From a virus, in IMG/VR virus record IMGVR_UViG_3300032288_000591, positions 1 to 22,634 of that record: a stretch of DNA of 22,634 bases; one strand, written 5' to 3'. Below, in pieces: positions 14,865-20,980 of this stretch (its first letter is position 1; each line of letters begins with the position of its first letter). The translations under genes were made by a program, and so were the position numbers. The notes under the pieces were generated by a model. It did not search any database and was not told the origin of the DNA. It saw nothing but the letters and a program-made list of their open reading frames with translations.

Positions 14865-15559
14865 ATTTCTCCTTCGCTCCTTCTTAGCCACAGGAGCTGT
14901 CCCTGTTCAGTGAGATATTCAATTCCATGTTCCTTTTCCTGATATACTTTCCAGACTGCTTGAAGTAGTTCTTCTTTTGTCTTTGCTCCTTTAAGAGCCT
15001 TCTCAGCCTTGACTGGGCCAATTCCTTCCAGACCCGGAATGTTATCGACCCTATCACCCGTGAGTAGCTGAGTGCAAAACGCTTTGTATCCACTGAATTC
15101 ATCTACGTATTCCGTCTTAGCCTTCATCGGATTATGATGCCATCCCGGTATCTGTCTTAGGTCTTTGTCTACGCCTACAAGCAGGTACTGATCTGGCTTC
15201 TTTGTCATCCTGATAGCTACTTCATCATCAGCTTCCTGACCATCTACAACGACAGCCCCCAAGCGGGTAATCATACATTCACGCAAAGCATCATAGTGTT
15301 TGGGCTTTTTAGCGTCCTTGCGATTACCTTTATAGGGTACTGTCTTTGCAATCTCGTAACGGTAATTGTTCTTACCAGTTAAGAAGGCTTCATAAGAGTC
15401 TGCCTTCAGGTGTATGTAGACCATATCTTCAAGTGTCTCTACTAACCTGCTCTTTGCAAACTTCTCAGAATCCTCCTCACTAGCAAAACCAACACCATAA
15501 ATCAGGTAGTCAGCGTCAATCAGTAACTCTTTTGGTGCATCAGATTCAGAGGACATCAT
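14816..15559 (-). CDS. 5'-3' exonuclease, FEN/T7 gp6-like
   Basis: A 247-aa protein of the flap-endonuclease superfamily. Metal ligands are visible in order: D15 in ELLIDADYLIY, E109/D111/D112 in GQEADDEVAIRM, D131/D133 in GVDKDLRQIPG and D169/D172 in LLTGDRVDNIPG. The helix-hairpin-helix NIPGLEGIGPVKAEKAL follows. It would remove RNA primers and resect ends for recombination, and together with endonuclease I break down host DNA. The start at 15559 has GAGGA eight bases upstream; the next codon is also ATG, and an ATG at 15586 lies inside the SSB gene without a good ribosome site. Overlap with SSB is 14 bases. Confidence 0.92.
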   Translation of the reverse strand: MMSSESDAPKELLIDADYLIYGVGFASEEDSEKFAKSRLVETLEDMVYIHLKADSYEAFLTGKNNYRYEIAKTVPYKGNRKDAKKPKHYDALRECMITRLGAVVVDGQEADDEVAIRMTKKPDQYLLVGVDKDLRQIPGWHHNPMKAKTEYVDEFSGYKAFCTQLLTGDRVDNIPGLEGIGPVKAEKALKGAKTKEELLQAVWKVYQEKEHGIEYLTEQGQLLWLRRSEGEIWLPPKELLASKEKHP

Positions 15560-15977
15560 CCAAGGATTCCTCAAACGGAGAATCATCAGTCTCTTCCGAT
15601 TGATAGACCTTCAACTCGGTAACAATCAACTTCTTGATGCTCGGGGATGCTCCGTACTTGGCTGACATCTTATGACGATAGCTGGTCACTAAGGCAGTAA
15701 CCTTCGTACCGTTACCGATCTTGGTAATATCCACCGGCTTACCGTCCTTGTCTACAGGTTCGAACACATACAGGCTCTTGCCTACAATGTACTTACCCAT
15801 CGTATCCTTCTCTTTAATCTGGATGCCAAGCTCTTTCAAAGCTTCGGCAGCTTTGTCTGAAAGATTACCGATGGTACACTCATACTTCTTGTTGTCTTCG
15901 TTAAACTTCGTGTTGAAGTTATTCATCCAGTTAGCCCAGAAGAGTTCGCCACCGATCTTTACAGGTTTCATATCCAT
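15546..15977 (-). CDS. Single-stranded DNA-binding protein, T7 gp2.5-like
   Basis: A 143-aa protein with an OB-fold-like body (GGELFWANWMNNFNTKFNED, KYIVGKSLYVFEPVDKDGKP, GTKVTALVTSYRHK) and an acidic tail (SEETDDSPFEESLDDVL) ending in a hydrophobic residue. This is the layout of gp2.5-type SSBs, whose tail contacts polymerase and helicase. The start at 15977 has AAAGGA seven bases upstream; a longer frame reaching 16043 would run into the tRNA and is rejected. It lies 36 bases after the tRNA 3' end, between polymerase and exonuclease genes, as expected for a replisome member. Confidence 0.85.
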   Translation of the reverse strand: MDMKPVKIGGELFWANWMNNFNTKFNEDNKKYECTIGNLSDKAAEALKELGIQIKEKDTMGKYIVGKSLYVFEPVDKDGKPVDITKIGNGTKVTALVTSYRHKMSAKYGASPSIKKLIVTELKVYQSEETDDSPFEESLDDVL

Positions 15978-16013
15978 TTCATTTTCCTTTAAGTTTGCTG
16001 CATTGCAGCGGGT

Positions 16014-16097
16014 TGGTGAGACTGGAGGGATTCGAACCCTCACGCAATAAGCGGCAGATTTTAAGTCTGCTGCGGCTACCGATTACGCCACAGTCTC
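16014..16097 (-). tRNA. tRNA-Leu(UAA)
   Basis: An 84-nt tRNA. The acceptor stem GAGACTG (16097-16091) pairs fully with CAGTCTC (16024-16018), followed by discriminator A and an encoded CCA (16016-16014). The anticodon stem GCAGA/TCTGC encloses the loop CTTAAAA with anticodon TAA at 16063-16061. The T arm is GAGGG-TTCGAAT-CCCTC, and the variable arm CGC-TTATT-GCG is long, as in leucine tRNAs. It reads UUA, a codon common in the AT-richer phage genes. Its 5' end overlaps the last 15 bases of the small gene upstream. Confidence 0.96.
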
Positions 16098-16235
16098 GCT
16101 GTTTTCAGTTTTCTGTTGCTCGGTGAACTGTGCCACGAGCTTCTGATGCAACGGAAAAGCACCAGACTCGGTAGGCAACTGCCCAATAACACGAACAATG
16201 AAGGCTGCTTCGTGATCTTCAAGTGTAAAAGTCAT
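16083..16235 (-). CDS. Small protein, 50 aa, running into the tRNA
   Basis: Found by reading the gap between the 66-aa gene and the tRNA. The ATG at 16235 has AAGGAG six bases upstream, the clearest ribosome site of this stretch; the stop TAA at 16083 lies inside the tRNA 5' end, so the last four codons are also tRNA sequence. The peptide begins MTFTLEDHEAAFIVRVIGQL and continues with a Gln/Lys-rich helix. This type (short, FTLE..EAxFI...GxLPTxxxxxPL..KL..Q) resembles small uncharacterised proteins of other phages. It follows a strong promoter candidate at 16264-16293. The function is unknown. Confidence 0.8.
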   Translation of the reverse strand: MTFTLEDHEAAFIVRVIGQLPTESGAFPLHQKLVAQFTEQQKTENSETVA

Positions 16236-16261
16236 TTCTATCTCCTTTTTTTGCGGTACAT

Positions 16262-16462
16262 CTATTGTAACCGAATTTTGTCTGTTTTGTCAAGGTCTTC
16301 GGCAACATTTTCCAAATATTCTTGTATTCCTGCTGCCACGGCCCAGATCGTCATCATATCAACATTATCTGTGATATTGACTTCGAAGCTATCTGTATAC
16401 AAATTTATTATAATCTGTCCTACGACATCGTTGTCAGTGTGTTTCTTTCCATGTTTTGCCAA
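16262..16462 (-). CDS. Small hypothetical protein, 66 aa, TTG start
   Basis: Starts with TTG at 16462, preceded by GGGGAG with a seven-base spacer, and overlaps the polymerase C-terminus by 29 bases; no ATG in frame gives a sensible length. The basic start (MAKHGKKH) is followed by a beta-like segment (VGQIIINLYTDSFEVNIT) and a helix (IWAVAAGIQEYLENVAEDLD). I do not recognise it. The rare start suggests low or coupled expression. Its 3' end contains the promoter at 16264-16293. Confidence 0.7.
   Translation of the reverse strand: MAKHGKKHTDNDVVGQIIINLYTDSFEVNITDNVDMMTIWAVAAGIQEYLENVAEDLDKTDKIRLQ
16264..16293 (-). promoter_or_regulatory. Candidate sigma70-type promoter before tRNA-Leu and SSB
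   Basis: Reading the minus strand: TTGACA (16293-16288), an 18-base spacer, TACAAT (16269-16264); transcription should start near 16257. It lies in the 3' end of the 66-aa gene and would drive the 50-aa gene, tRNA-Leu, SSB and the genes after them. The -35 box is a perfect match and the -10 box matches five of six. The bases TCGGTTACAAT recur in the + strand candidate at 2426-2455. Confidence 0.65.
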
Positions 16463-18146
16463 TCTTGTACTCCCCGTCCAAAGGACATCTCAGGTTAAAA
16501 TACGTCCCTGCATCTATGATGCTTTGACGGGCTGCTTTGCCTGCCTCTTCAGCTGTCTGTGCAGGACATTCAAACTGGAATTCATCGTGTACATTAGCGA
16601 CTAGTTTCACAGGCCATTTATTTGCCTTGATCTGGTCATAGAAGATACACAATGCCTTCTTCATCACGATTGCTCCAGCACCTTGAAGCAGGCTATTAAG
16701 TGCTGCGTGTTCAGAGCGTACCCATATCTTACGACCATCAAGCCCCGGTACAAAGCCCTTACCCGCATATTTGGCAACCGTATCTCGTAGGCGCTGCAAT
16801 GCGGGAGTTGCTTTGAGGAAAGAGGCAATAAGTCTCTCACCATCCTTGGCCCCGCCCCCAACAATAGAACCGATCTTGGACGGGCCTGCCCCGTATAGGA
16901 AGGCATAGATGAATGTCTTCGCCTGATCCCTCGTTTGTAGGCCAGCCGCTTTTTGATTCTTCGTATGGACATCCGTTCCGTCCTTACTCGCTCCCTCAAC
17001 GACAGTTTTAACATAATCCTCGTCCTTCATGTAGTGAGCAAGCATACGAAGTTCTAATCCTGAAGCATCACAGCCTACCAAGACATTACCATCGTCAACA
17101 GTCCAACACTCACGACACTCGTGTCCATACACTGATCCTGCGTTAGGAATCTGTGCCATGTTAGGACTTGAGTGCGTCATCCTGCCTGTCACTGCACCAT
17201 TGGTGATAACCTTACCGTGAACCCTCCCGTCATCCCCTACAGCCTCAATCCAGCTTTCGATCTGTGCTACCCTTTTCTGGAGCATCAGATACTCTGCAAT
17301 CATCTTAGCCTCTGGGATGTTGATCTTTGAAAGTATGTTCTCATCGACCATAGCCTGTCCTGTCTCGGTAAACTGCTTTGGCTTCCACCCTAACTCAACT
17401 AGCTTTTCTCCGATCTGCTTTCTTGATCCGGGGTTGAAAGTAACCAGCAAAGGCTTGAGTTCCTTTCCTGTTTTCTCACTGATTCTCTTAACTTCATAGG
17501 CAGGCCATCTCTGCTGCATCTGTTCATATATTCCTGCCATCTTTCCTTTGATGTCAGTAAGTAACACGGTTGCGTAGATGGTATCAAGTTTGAATCCATT
17601 TCGTTCCTGCTCCGCTATGATTGCCGCAACCTTGTGTTCCAGTTCAACACTTTCTTGCGAAAACTGTTTCTGATCCCGTTCAGTGCATAGGTGAAGATAC
17701 AGTTTAGCAGTAACTTCAACATCCCTAATGCAATAATGCTCCAGAAGACCCACCAAGGGTTTATCAAAGCACTCTCCGTCATACTCCTGCCTCCTGTCCA
17801 TCATCCACTGCCACACGGCGGGGTAGTCAATCTTGTGAAACCCCAGTGTCCTCCCCCATGACTCTAGGCTGTGACCTTGTTCCCTGCTCGGATCTAGAAG
17901 CCTGCTTACTATCAGTGTATCGAATACCTTCTTCAAGCCTATCTTCGTATTCCATTGCCTGTTCAGCACTGGAAAGTCGAATCCGATGCCGTTGTGAGCT
18001 ACGATCAATGTAGCGTCCTTTATAAAGTCCTGAAATGGCTTTGCTTCGTTCCATGTCTTTACTTCGCCTGTGTCAATATCTTTCGTTACTACCAAGTGGA
18101 TCTTCTTGTGAGATAGATCCGTTTCGATGTCGAGGACTAGCCTCAT
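16434..18146 (-). CDS. DNA polymerase, family A, with 3'-5' exonuclease
   Basis: A 570-aa replicative polymerase of the T7 type. The exonuclease domain has D6/E8 (LVLDIETD), D57 (NGIGFDFPVL) and Y138/D142 (HYCIRDVEV). Polymerase motifs: A at D360 (CDASGLELRMLAHY), B with R406, K410 and Y414 (RDQAKTFIYAFLYGAG), C at H520-D521 (NVHDEFQFEC). The residue matching E. coli F762 / T7 Y526 is tyrosine. Between the tip of the thumb and FNPGSRKQI it has only about 24 residues where T7 carries its roughly 76-residue thioredoxin-binding insertion, so processivity must come from elsewhere; T7 polymerase has 704 aa. Start ATG with AAGGAT upstream. Confidence 0.96.
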   Translation of the reverse strand: MRLVLDIETDLSHKKIHLVVTKDIDTGEVKTWNEAKPFQDFIKDATLIVAHNGIGFDFPVLNRQWNTKIGLKKVFDTLIVSRLLDPSREQGHSLESWGRTLGFHKIDYPAVWQWMMDRRQEYDGECFDKPLVGLLEHYCIRDVEVTAKLYLHLCTERDQKQFSQESVELEHKVAAIIAEQERNGFKLDTIYATVLLTDIKGKMAGIYEQMQQRWPAYEVKRISEKTGKELKPLLVTFNPGSRKQIGEKLVELGWKPKQFTETGQAMVDENILSKINIPEAKMIAEYLMLQKRVAQIESWIEAVGDDGRVHGKVITNGAVTGRMTHSSPNMAQIPNAGSVYGHECRECWTVDDGNVLVGCDASGLELRMLAHYMKDEDYVKTVVEGASKDGTDVHTKNQKAAGLQTRDQAKTFIYAFLYGAGPSKIGSIVGGGAKDGERLIASFLKATPALQRLRDTVAKYAGKGFVPGLDGRKIWVRSEHAALNSLLQGAGAIVMKKALCIFYDQIKANKWPVKLVANVHDEFQFECPAQTAEEAGKAARQSIIDAGTYFNLRCPLDGEYKIGKTWKETH

Positions 18147-18155
18147 ACGTATCCT

Positions 18156-18305
18156 TCACTTCAAATTAAGCCATAGACCTACCTGTGCAAACGCATAACC
18201 TGTCCAGATCATGCCATTCGATAGCTCACCCTTGCTCCATTGTAGCACACCTACGATGAGATACCCGATTCCTGTTGCTCCCACAATTAGGTGTTCAATG
18301 GTCAT
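18156..18305 (-). CDS. Small membrane protein, 49 aa, between polymerase and primase-helicase
   Basis: Found by reading the gap. The ATG at 18305 has GAGGAG five bases upstream and overlaps the primase-helicase stop as ATGA; TGA at 18156. The peptide has two hydrophobic segments, about residues 5-21 (HLIVGATGIGYLIVGVLQW) and 31-47 (GMIWTGYAFAQVGLWLNL), joined by a short polar turn (SKGELSNG), so it is probably a two-span helical hairpin in the inner membrane. Its place between the two main replisome genes and the strong ribosome site argue that it is made in amounts like theirs. I know no function; anchoring of the replisome or a lysis or exclusion role are possibilities only. Confidence 0.8.
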   Translation of the reverse strand: MTIEHLIVGATGIGYLIVGVLQWSKGELSNGMIWTGYAFAQVGLWLNLK

Positions 18306-19888
18306 AGTGTCTCCTCTTGCATCTCTAACATTCTACCTGTTTCCTTGACATATTGCAAGTCACAGGCTGGCCCAGTGTAGCCATTGAATCTATTCTTTGC
18401 TACGGCAACCTTAGTCTTGTGTCTTTCCTGTTCGTTCTCAGCCATGCTGTTCCTCTCCAGTGTAATTACTGCGTCAGATAACTGGGCAATCGCTCCAGAG
18501 CCTCTGAGTTGAGATAGAGACACTGCTTGCCCGTCCTCATGGCCTGCATTGCCCTGTGGCCTACGCAGGTGCGAGACACAGATCAAAGTAATCTCCAGCT
18601 CCTGCACCAGTGTTCTTAACTTGGTCATCATGTTGTCTATGGCCTTTCGTTCATCTCCTAAGTCCTGACCACTAACAACAATAGAAATATGATCCAAGAA
18701 AATAACACGGCAATCAAAACCCTTAGCCATGTACCTGATTCGGTTAGCAATGTTCTCAACATCACTAGAACCAAAATGGTCAAAGAGATAAACACGGTTA
18801 GTTCCAAGAGTAGCATTGAATGCATCCTTTAGTTCCTCTTCTGTCACCGGAGTGTCAGGCAAATGTAGTAGCTTGTTCGCGTGAAGAGACATGATACTAC
18901 GGGCTGTCTTTCGTGTAGATTCCTCCAAAAACAATCCTCCGATGTTCCACTGAGTAGTCTTGAGCAGATGGTACAGAATCTCACGCAGGAATTGACTCTT
19001 ACCCAGTCCAGACCCTGCGGTGACCGTAATCAGTTCTGCCCTCCGCAGGCCATACAGCAGCTTGTTCAAGCCCTTCCAAGGATACATAGCCTCCGCAGGT
19101 TGCTCTGGCTTCCTGACTTCCTCCCAGAGATCTGCGGCATTGACAATACCATCAGGGATGTATGTCTCAGCCTTCCACCATTCATTGACAAATTCCTTCG
19201 TAGCTCCTGCTTGCAGGTACTCACAAGCATCCTTGTAGCCACTCTTGTGCTTGACAATCTTGGCTTTCTGTCCGAATAGCTCTGCAACCTCTTTAGCAGC
19301 TTTCTGTCCCGGTTCATCGGCATCGAAGCAGATAACGATGTTCTCGAAGCTGTTGAGCCATTCGTACTGGGCTTTGCAGTCCTTTAAAGCTGCTTGTGCT
19401 CCGTTCCTGATACTGACACTAGGCCATTGACTGCCTGTAAGTTGGTATCCTGCCAGTGCGTCAAGTTCTCCTTCGTATACCGTGACGTACTTCCCACCTC
19501 CGTGAAAGAGATGTTGACCGAATAGAGAGGCAGATCCGAAGCTTCCTGCAATGGAGAAGCTTTTATCCGCAACCGTTCGTAGCTTGAGAGCAACGATAGT
19601 TCCGGCTGCGTCAGCATAAGGGTAATAGTGGCGCTCTGCATCTTGAGTGACTCCAAATTTCTCACAAGTTTGTTGACTGATACCACGATCAGGGATACTT
19701 TTAATCTGTCCCCGAATCTCGACCTTCCGTGGTGCTACTGCGTCCCGCATCGATGTTTTCCTATCATGTTCACCTTCAAACACGGTATGTCCACACTTGA
19801 AGCAGTGCGTATGCCCGTCATCGTAGAGGCTGTTAGCGTCACTACTCCCGCAATTATCACAGGGTAAGTGACGCACGAATGTGCTCAT
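18302..19888 (-). CDS. Primase-helicase, T7 gp4-like
   Basis: A 528-aa bifunctional replisome protein. N-terminal zinc site C10/C13/C29/C32 (LPCDNCG, HCFKCG) for template recognition; TOPRIM primase with E139 (VYEGELDALAGYQ) and D189/D191 (VICFDADEPGQ). The RecA-type helicase has the Walker A loop AGSGLGKS (residues 291-298), D399 in VIFLDHISIV, S438-H439 in ICVSHLRRP, and the arginine region near R500 (KNRFNGYTG). It unwinds DNA as a ring on the lagging strand and makes primers. It lacks the very acidic end of T7 gp4. It is coupled by ATGA to genes on both sides. Length is slightly under that of T7 gp4 (566). Confidence 0.96.
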   Translation of the reverse strand: MSTFVRHLPCDNCGSSDANSLYDDGHTHCFKCGHTVFEGEHDRKTSMRDAVAPRKVEIRGQIKSIPDRGISQQTCEKFGVTQDAERHYYPYADAAGTIVALKLRTVADKSFSIAGSFGSASLFGQHLFHGGGKYVTVYEGELDALAGYQLTGSQWPSVSIRNGAQAALKDCKAQYEWLNSFENIVICFDADEPGQKAAKEVAELFGQKAKIVKHKSGYKDACEYLQAGATKEFVNEWWKAETYIPDGIVNAADLWEEVRKPEQPAEAMYPWKGLNKLLYGLRRAELITVTAGSGLGKSQFLREILYHLLKTTQWNIGGLFLEESTRKTARSIMSLHANKLLHLPDTPVTEEELKDAFNATLGTNRVYLFDHFGSSDVENIANRIRYMAKGFDCRVIFLDHISIVVSGQDLGDERKAIDNMMTKLRTLVQELEITLICVSHLRRPQGNAGHEDGQAVSLSQLRGSGAIAQLSDAVITLERNSMAENEQERHKTKVAVAKNRFNGYTGPACDLQYVKETGRMLEMQEETL

Positions 19889-20151
19889 GGAAAAGCCCCT
19901 TCTTCGTGTAGTTGACTCACTACGATGTCGTGCTGGTCATGGGCTTGTATCTCAATGTCCTTGAGCTGTTCTTCGGACATACAGTCTACAATGTTTACCC
20001 ATCGGCGCTCCTCTGGCTTGATTGTGGGCGCTAGATACCATACTTCGAGGGTATCAAAATCGATGTACCAGCATCCCTCCTCTGACCAGATGTTAAACTC
20101 TATAGTCACATCGGAGTTAGCAACCACTGCAGGTAATGAAATCTTACTCAT
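19885..20151 (-). CDS. Hypothetical protein, 88 aa, upstream of primase-helicase
   Basis: I take the ATG at 20151 (MSKISLPAVVANSDVTIEFN) with AAAGG ten bases upstream. A frame open to 20271 is rejected because its extension covers a separate small gene and a promoter-like site. The protein is acidic and Trp/Tyr-rich in the middle (EEGCWYIDFDTLEVWYLAP), probably a small beta sheet followed by helix (SEEQLKDIEIQAHDQ). I do not recognise a family. It overlaps the primase-helicase start as ATGA. Confidence 0.75.
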   Translation of the reverse strand: MSKISLPAVVANSDVTIEFNIWSEEGCWYIDFDTLEVWYLAPTIKPEERRWVNIVDCMSEEQLKDIEIQAHDQHDIVVSQLHEEGAFP

Positions 20152-20204
20152 TTTAGACAAACCTTTACAATTGTTAAGACAAACAAAATTAAAGATACAA
20201 TCAT
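20148..20204 (-). CDS. Possible 18-aa hydrophobic peptide
   Basis: ATG at 20204, TGA at 20148, peptide MIVSLILFVLTIVKVCLK, a single membrane-like helix with a basic end. Its start overlaps the stop of the upstream gene (ATGA at 20204-20201) and its stop overlaps the start of the downstream gene (ATGA at 20151-20148). AAAGG lies ten bases before the start. Double coupling is the reason to list it. Against it: it is very short, and the start falls in a promoter-like -10 box. Confidence 0.45.
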   Translation of the reverse strand: MIVSLILFVLTIVKVCLK

Positions 20205-20386
20205 TGTACATTATCCTTTGTGATTCTGTCAATGGCTTTTTGAACATCCAGCATAATTGAATCGTAACCATTGGACACGATCAGCTGTGCGATGTCATCT
20301 ATGGTGGAATGATACCAACATTCAAACCTTATTTGCTCCTGTTCCTGCTCTGTCAATTCCAGTATGTAATCATCAAATGAAGACAT
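20201..20386 (-). CDS. Small hypothetical protein, 61 aa
   Basis: ATG at 20386 with AAAGGAATACTT upstream, a good ribosome site. The peptide is acidic and helical (MSSFDDYILELTEQEQEQIR, then TIDDIAQLIVSNGYDSIMLD). No metal site or membrane segment is seen and I recognise no family. It is the first gene after the AT-rich promoter region and so probably heads the primase-helicase transcript. Its stop forms ATGA with the possible 18-aa peptide. Confidence 0.75.
   Translation of the reverse strand: MSSFDDYILELTEQEQEQIRFECWYHSTIDDIAQLIVSNGYDSIMLDVQKAIDRITKDNVQ
20203..20232 (-). promoter_or_regulatory. Candidate sigma70-type promoter before the primase-helicase genes
   Basis: Minus strand: TTGACA (20232-20227), an 18-base spacer, TACAAT (20208-20203), with a start near 20196. 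It would give a leader of about 45 bases to the 88-aa gene and primase-helicase. It lies in the 3' end of the 61-aa gene and overlaps the possible 18-aa frame. Same boxes and spacing as the site at 16264-16293. Confidence 0.5.
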
Positions 20387-20429
20387 AAGTATTCCTTTAG
20401 TTAAAAGACAATCAAAGCCCCCTATGACT

Positions 20430-20493
20430 TATAAGTAACTGTATATGTATTATATATGTTTTATATATAATTATCTATACTATGTTACTTATA
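20430..20493. repeat. Inverted repeat around an AT-rich core
   Basis: TATAAGTAAC (20430-20439) and its exact reverse complement GTTACTTATA (20484-20493) flank 44 bases made almost only of A and T. The region separates the zinc-finger gene from the 61-aa gene and encloses a promoter-like pair of boxes. It may be an operator pair, a DNA-unwinding element or an RNA hairpin. Confidence 0.7.
20449..20477 (-). promoter_or_regulatory. Candidate promoter in the AT-rich core
   Basis: Minus strand: TAGATA (20477-20472; four of six to TTGACA), a 17-base spacer and a perfect TATAAT (20454-20449), with a start near 20442. It lies exactly between the two arms of the inverted repeat, so a protein bound to the arms could control it. 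AT-rich DNA makes chance matches easier. Confidence 0.45.
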
Positions 20494-20495
20494 CG

Positions 20496-20762
20496 TTACT
20501 CTGTTTCTTCATAGTCTCCTTTAAAGTATATTTTACCATATTTTTTAGTGTTTGTCAAGACCCCCTCAAACGGGCCATCTTCGATGTGTTCAAGACCATC
20601 TAGATCGAGGTCAGACTCTGAGATAAGATCCTTCCGATCCTTTGTAGGCACGTCCAGATCCACAACACAGCGATTACACATATCCAAGTATTCACCTGTA
20701 ATGGCGTGTTTGCGGGTTGTCTCATAATCGTTCAGGTTACAATTACAGGCCACACAGCGCAT
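20496..20762 (-). CDS. Small zinc-finger protein, 88 aa
   Basis: A start with GGAGG six bases upstream. The N-terminal 35 residues hold a four-cysteine site: C3 and C6 (MRCVACNCNL, with C8 also near) and C29-x2-C32 (MCNRCVVDL). The rest is acidic (SESDLDLDGLEHIEDGPFEG) and ends in DYEETE. Proteins beginning MRCxAC.....YE.TRK...GEYxDMCxxC are common in phages and have no assigned function; DNA or protein binding is plausible. Its 3' end contains a strong promoter candidate at 20530-20558 and its stop adjoins the inverted repeat. Confidence 0.82.
   Translation of the reverse strand: MRCVACNCNLNDYETTRKHAITGEYLDMCNRCVVDLDVPTKDRKDLISESDLDLDGLEHIEDGPFEGVLTNTKKYGKIYFKGDYEETE
20530..20558 (-). promoter_or_regulatory. 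Candidate sigma70-type promoter before the replication genes
   Basis: Minus strand: TTGACA (20558-20553), a 17-base spacer, TAAAAT (20535-20530), with a start near 20523. The -35 box is perfect, the -10 box five of six, and the spacing ideal. It lies in the 3' end of the zinc-finger gene and points to the 61-aa gene and primase-helicase. With the site at 20449-20477 it would form a tandem pair. Confidence 0.6.
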
Positions 20763-20772
20763 AAAATCCTCC

Positions 20773-20832
20773 TACCCTAGTGCGGGTATTTAATCTTACA
20801 AAAAACCTCTCTAAAGCCCATTAAAGGGCTTT
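20773..20832 (-). promoter_or_regulatory. Two small hairpins before the zinc-finger gene
   Basis: In the 80-base gap, AAAGCCC (20813-20819) pairs with GGGCTTT (20826-20832) over a six-base loop; on the minus strand it is followed, after seven bases, by six Ts, like a weak terminator or attenuator. A second stem, TACCC/GGGTA (20773-20788), abuts the Shine-Dalgarno of the zinc-finger gene (AGGAGG, 20773-20768), so folding could limit its translation. Confidence 0.5.
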
Positions 20833-20842
20833 TAAAGGGTGT

Positions 20843-20980
20843 TTAACGTGGTAGGAATAGTCCCAGAATCCATGCAAGGATACCTTTAGAGGGTTTTTCA
20901 GGTAGTTCCATGGCCTGCCCTCTGGGGTCAAAGTAACATTCCTCTAGGGTTCTGGGTGTCTTAAAATGTGATTCTTTCAT
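20843..20980 (-). CDS. Small protein with C-terminal hydrophobic helix, 45 aa
   Basis: Found by reading the gap. The ATG at 20980 has GGAGGT six bases upstream and overlaps the stop of the 64-aa gene as ATGA; TAA at 20843. The peptide starts MKESHFKTPRTLEECYFDPR, a pattern (TPRTLxEC.F.......E) that I have seen in many short phage membrane proteins, and ends in a hydrophobic helix (GILAWILGLFLP) that could sit in the inner membrane. The function of that group is not known to me. Confidence 0.8.
   Translation of the reverse strand: MKESHFKTPRTLEECYFDPRGQAMELPEKPSKGILAWILGLFLPR

Noticed and set aside
14865-14891. Extension of endonuclease I from a GTG
   Set aside because: The ATG at 14864 has AAGGAG and gives the T7-like length.
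15978-16043. Extension of SSB into the tRNA
   Set aside because: The extra residues are translated tRNA and leader sequence; the ATG at 15977 has a good ribosome site.
16116-16604. Open frame of 162 codons on the + strand
   Set aside because: It lies antisense to the small genes and polymerase end; the composition is not protein-like.
18881-19279. Open frame of 132 codons on the + strand
   Set aside because: It is a shadow of the primase-helicase, whose motifs are complete on the other strand.
20152-20271. 40-residue extension of the 88-aa protein
   Set aside because: It covers the end of another coupled gene and a promoter-like site, and has no ribosome site.
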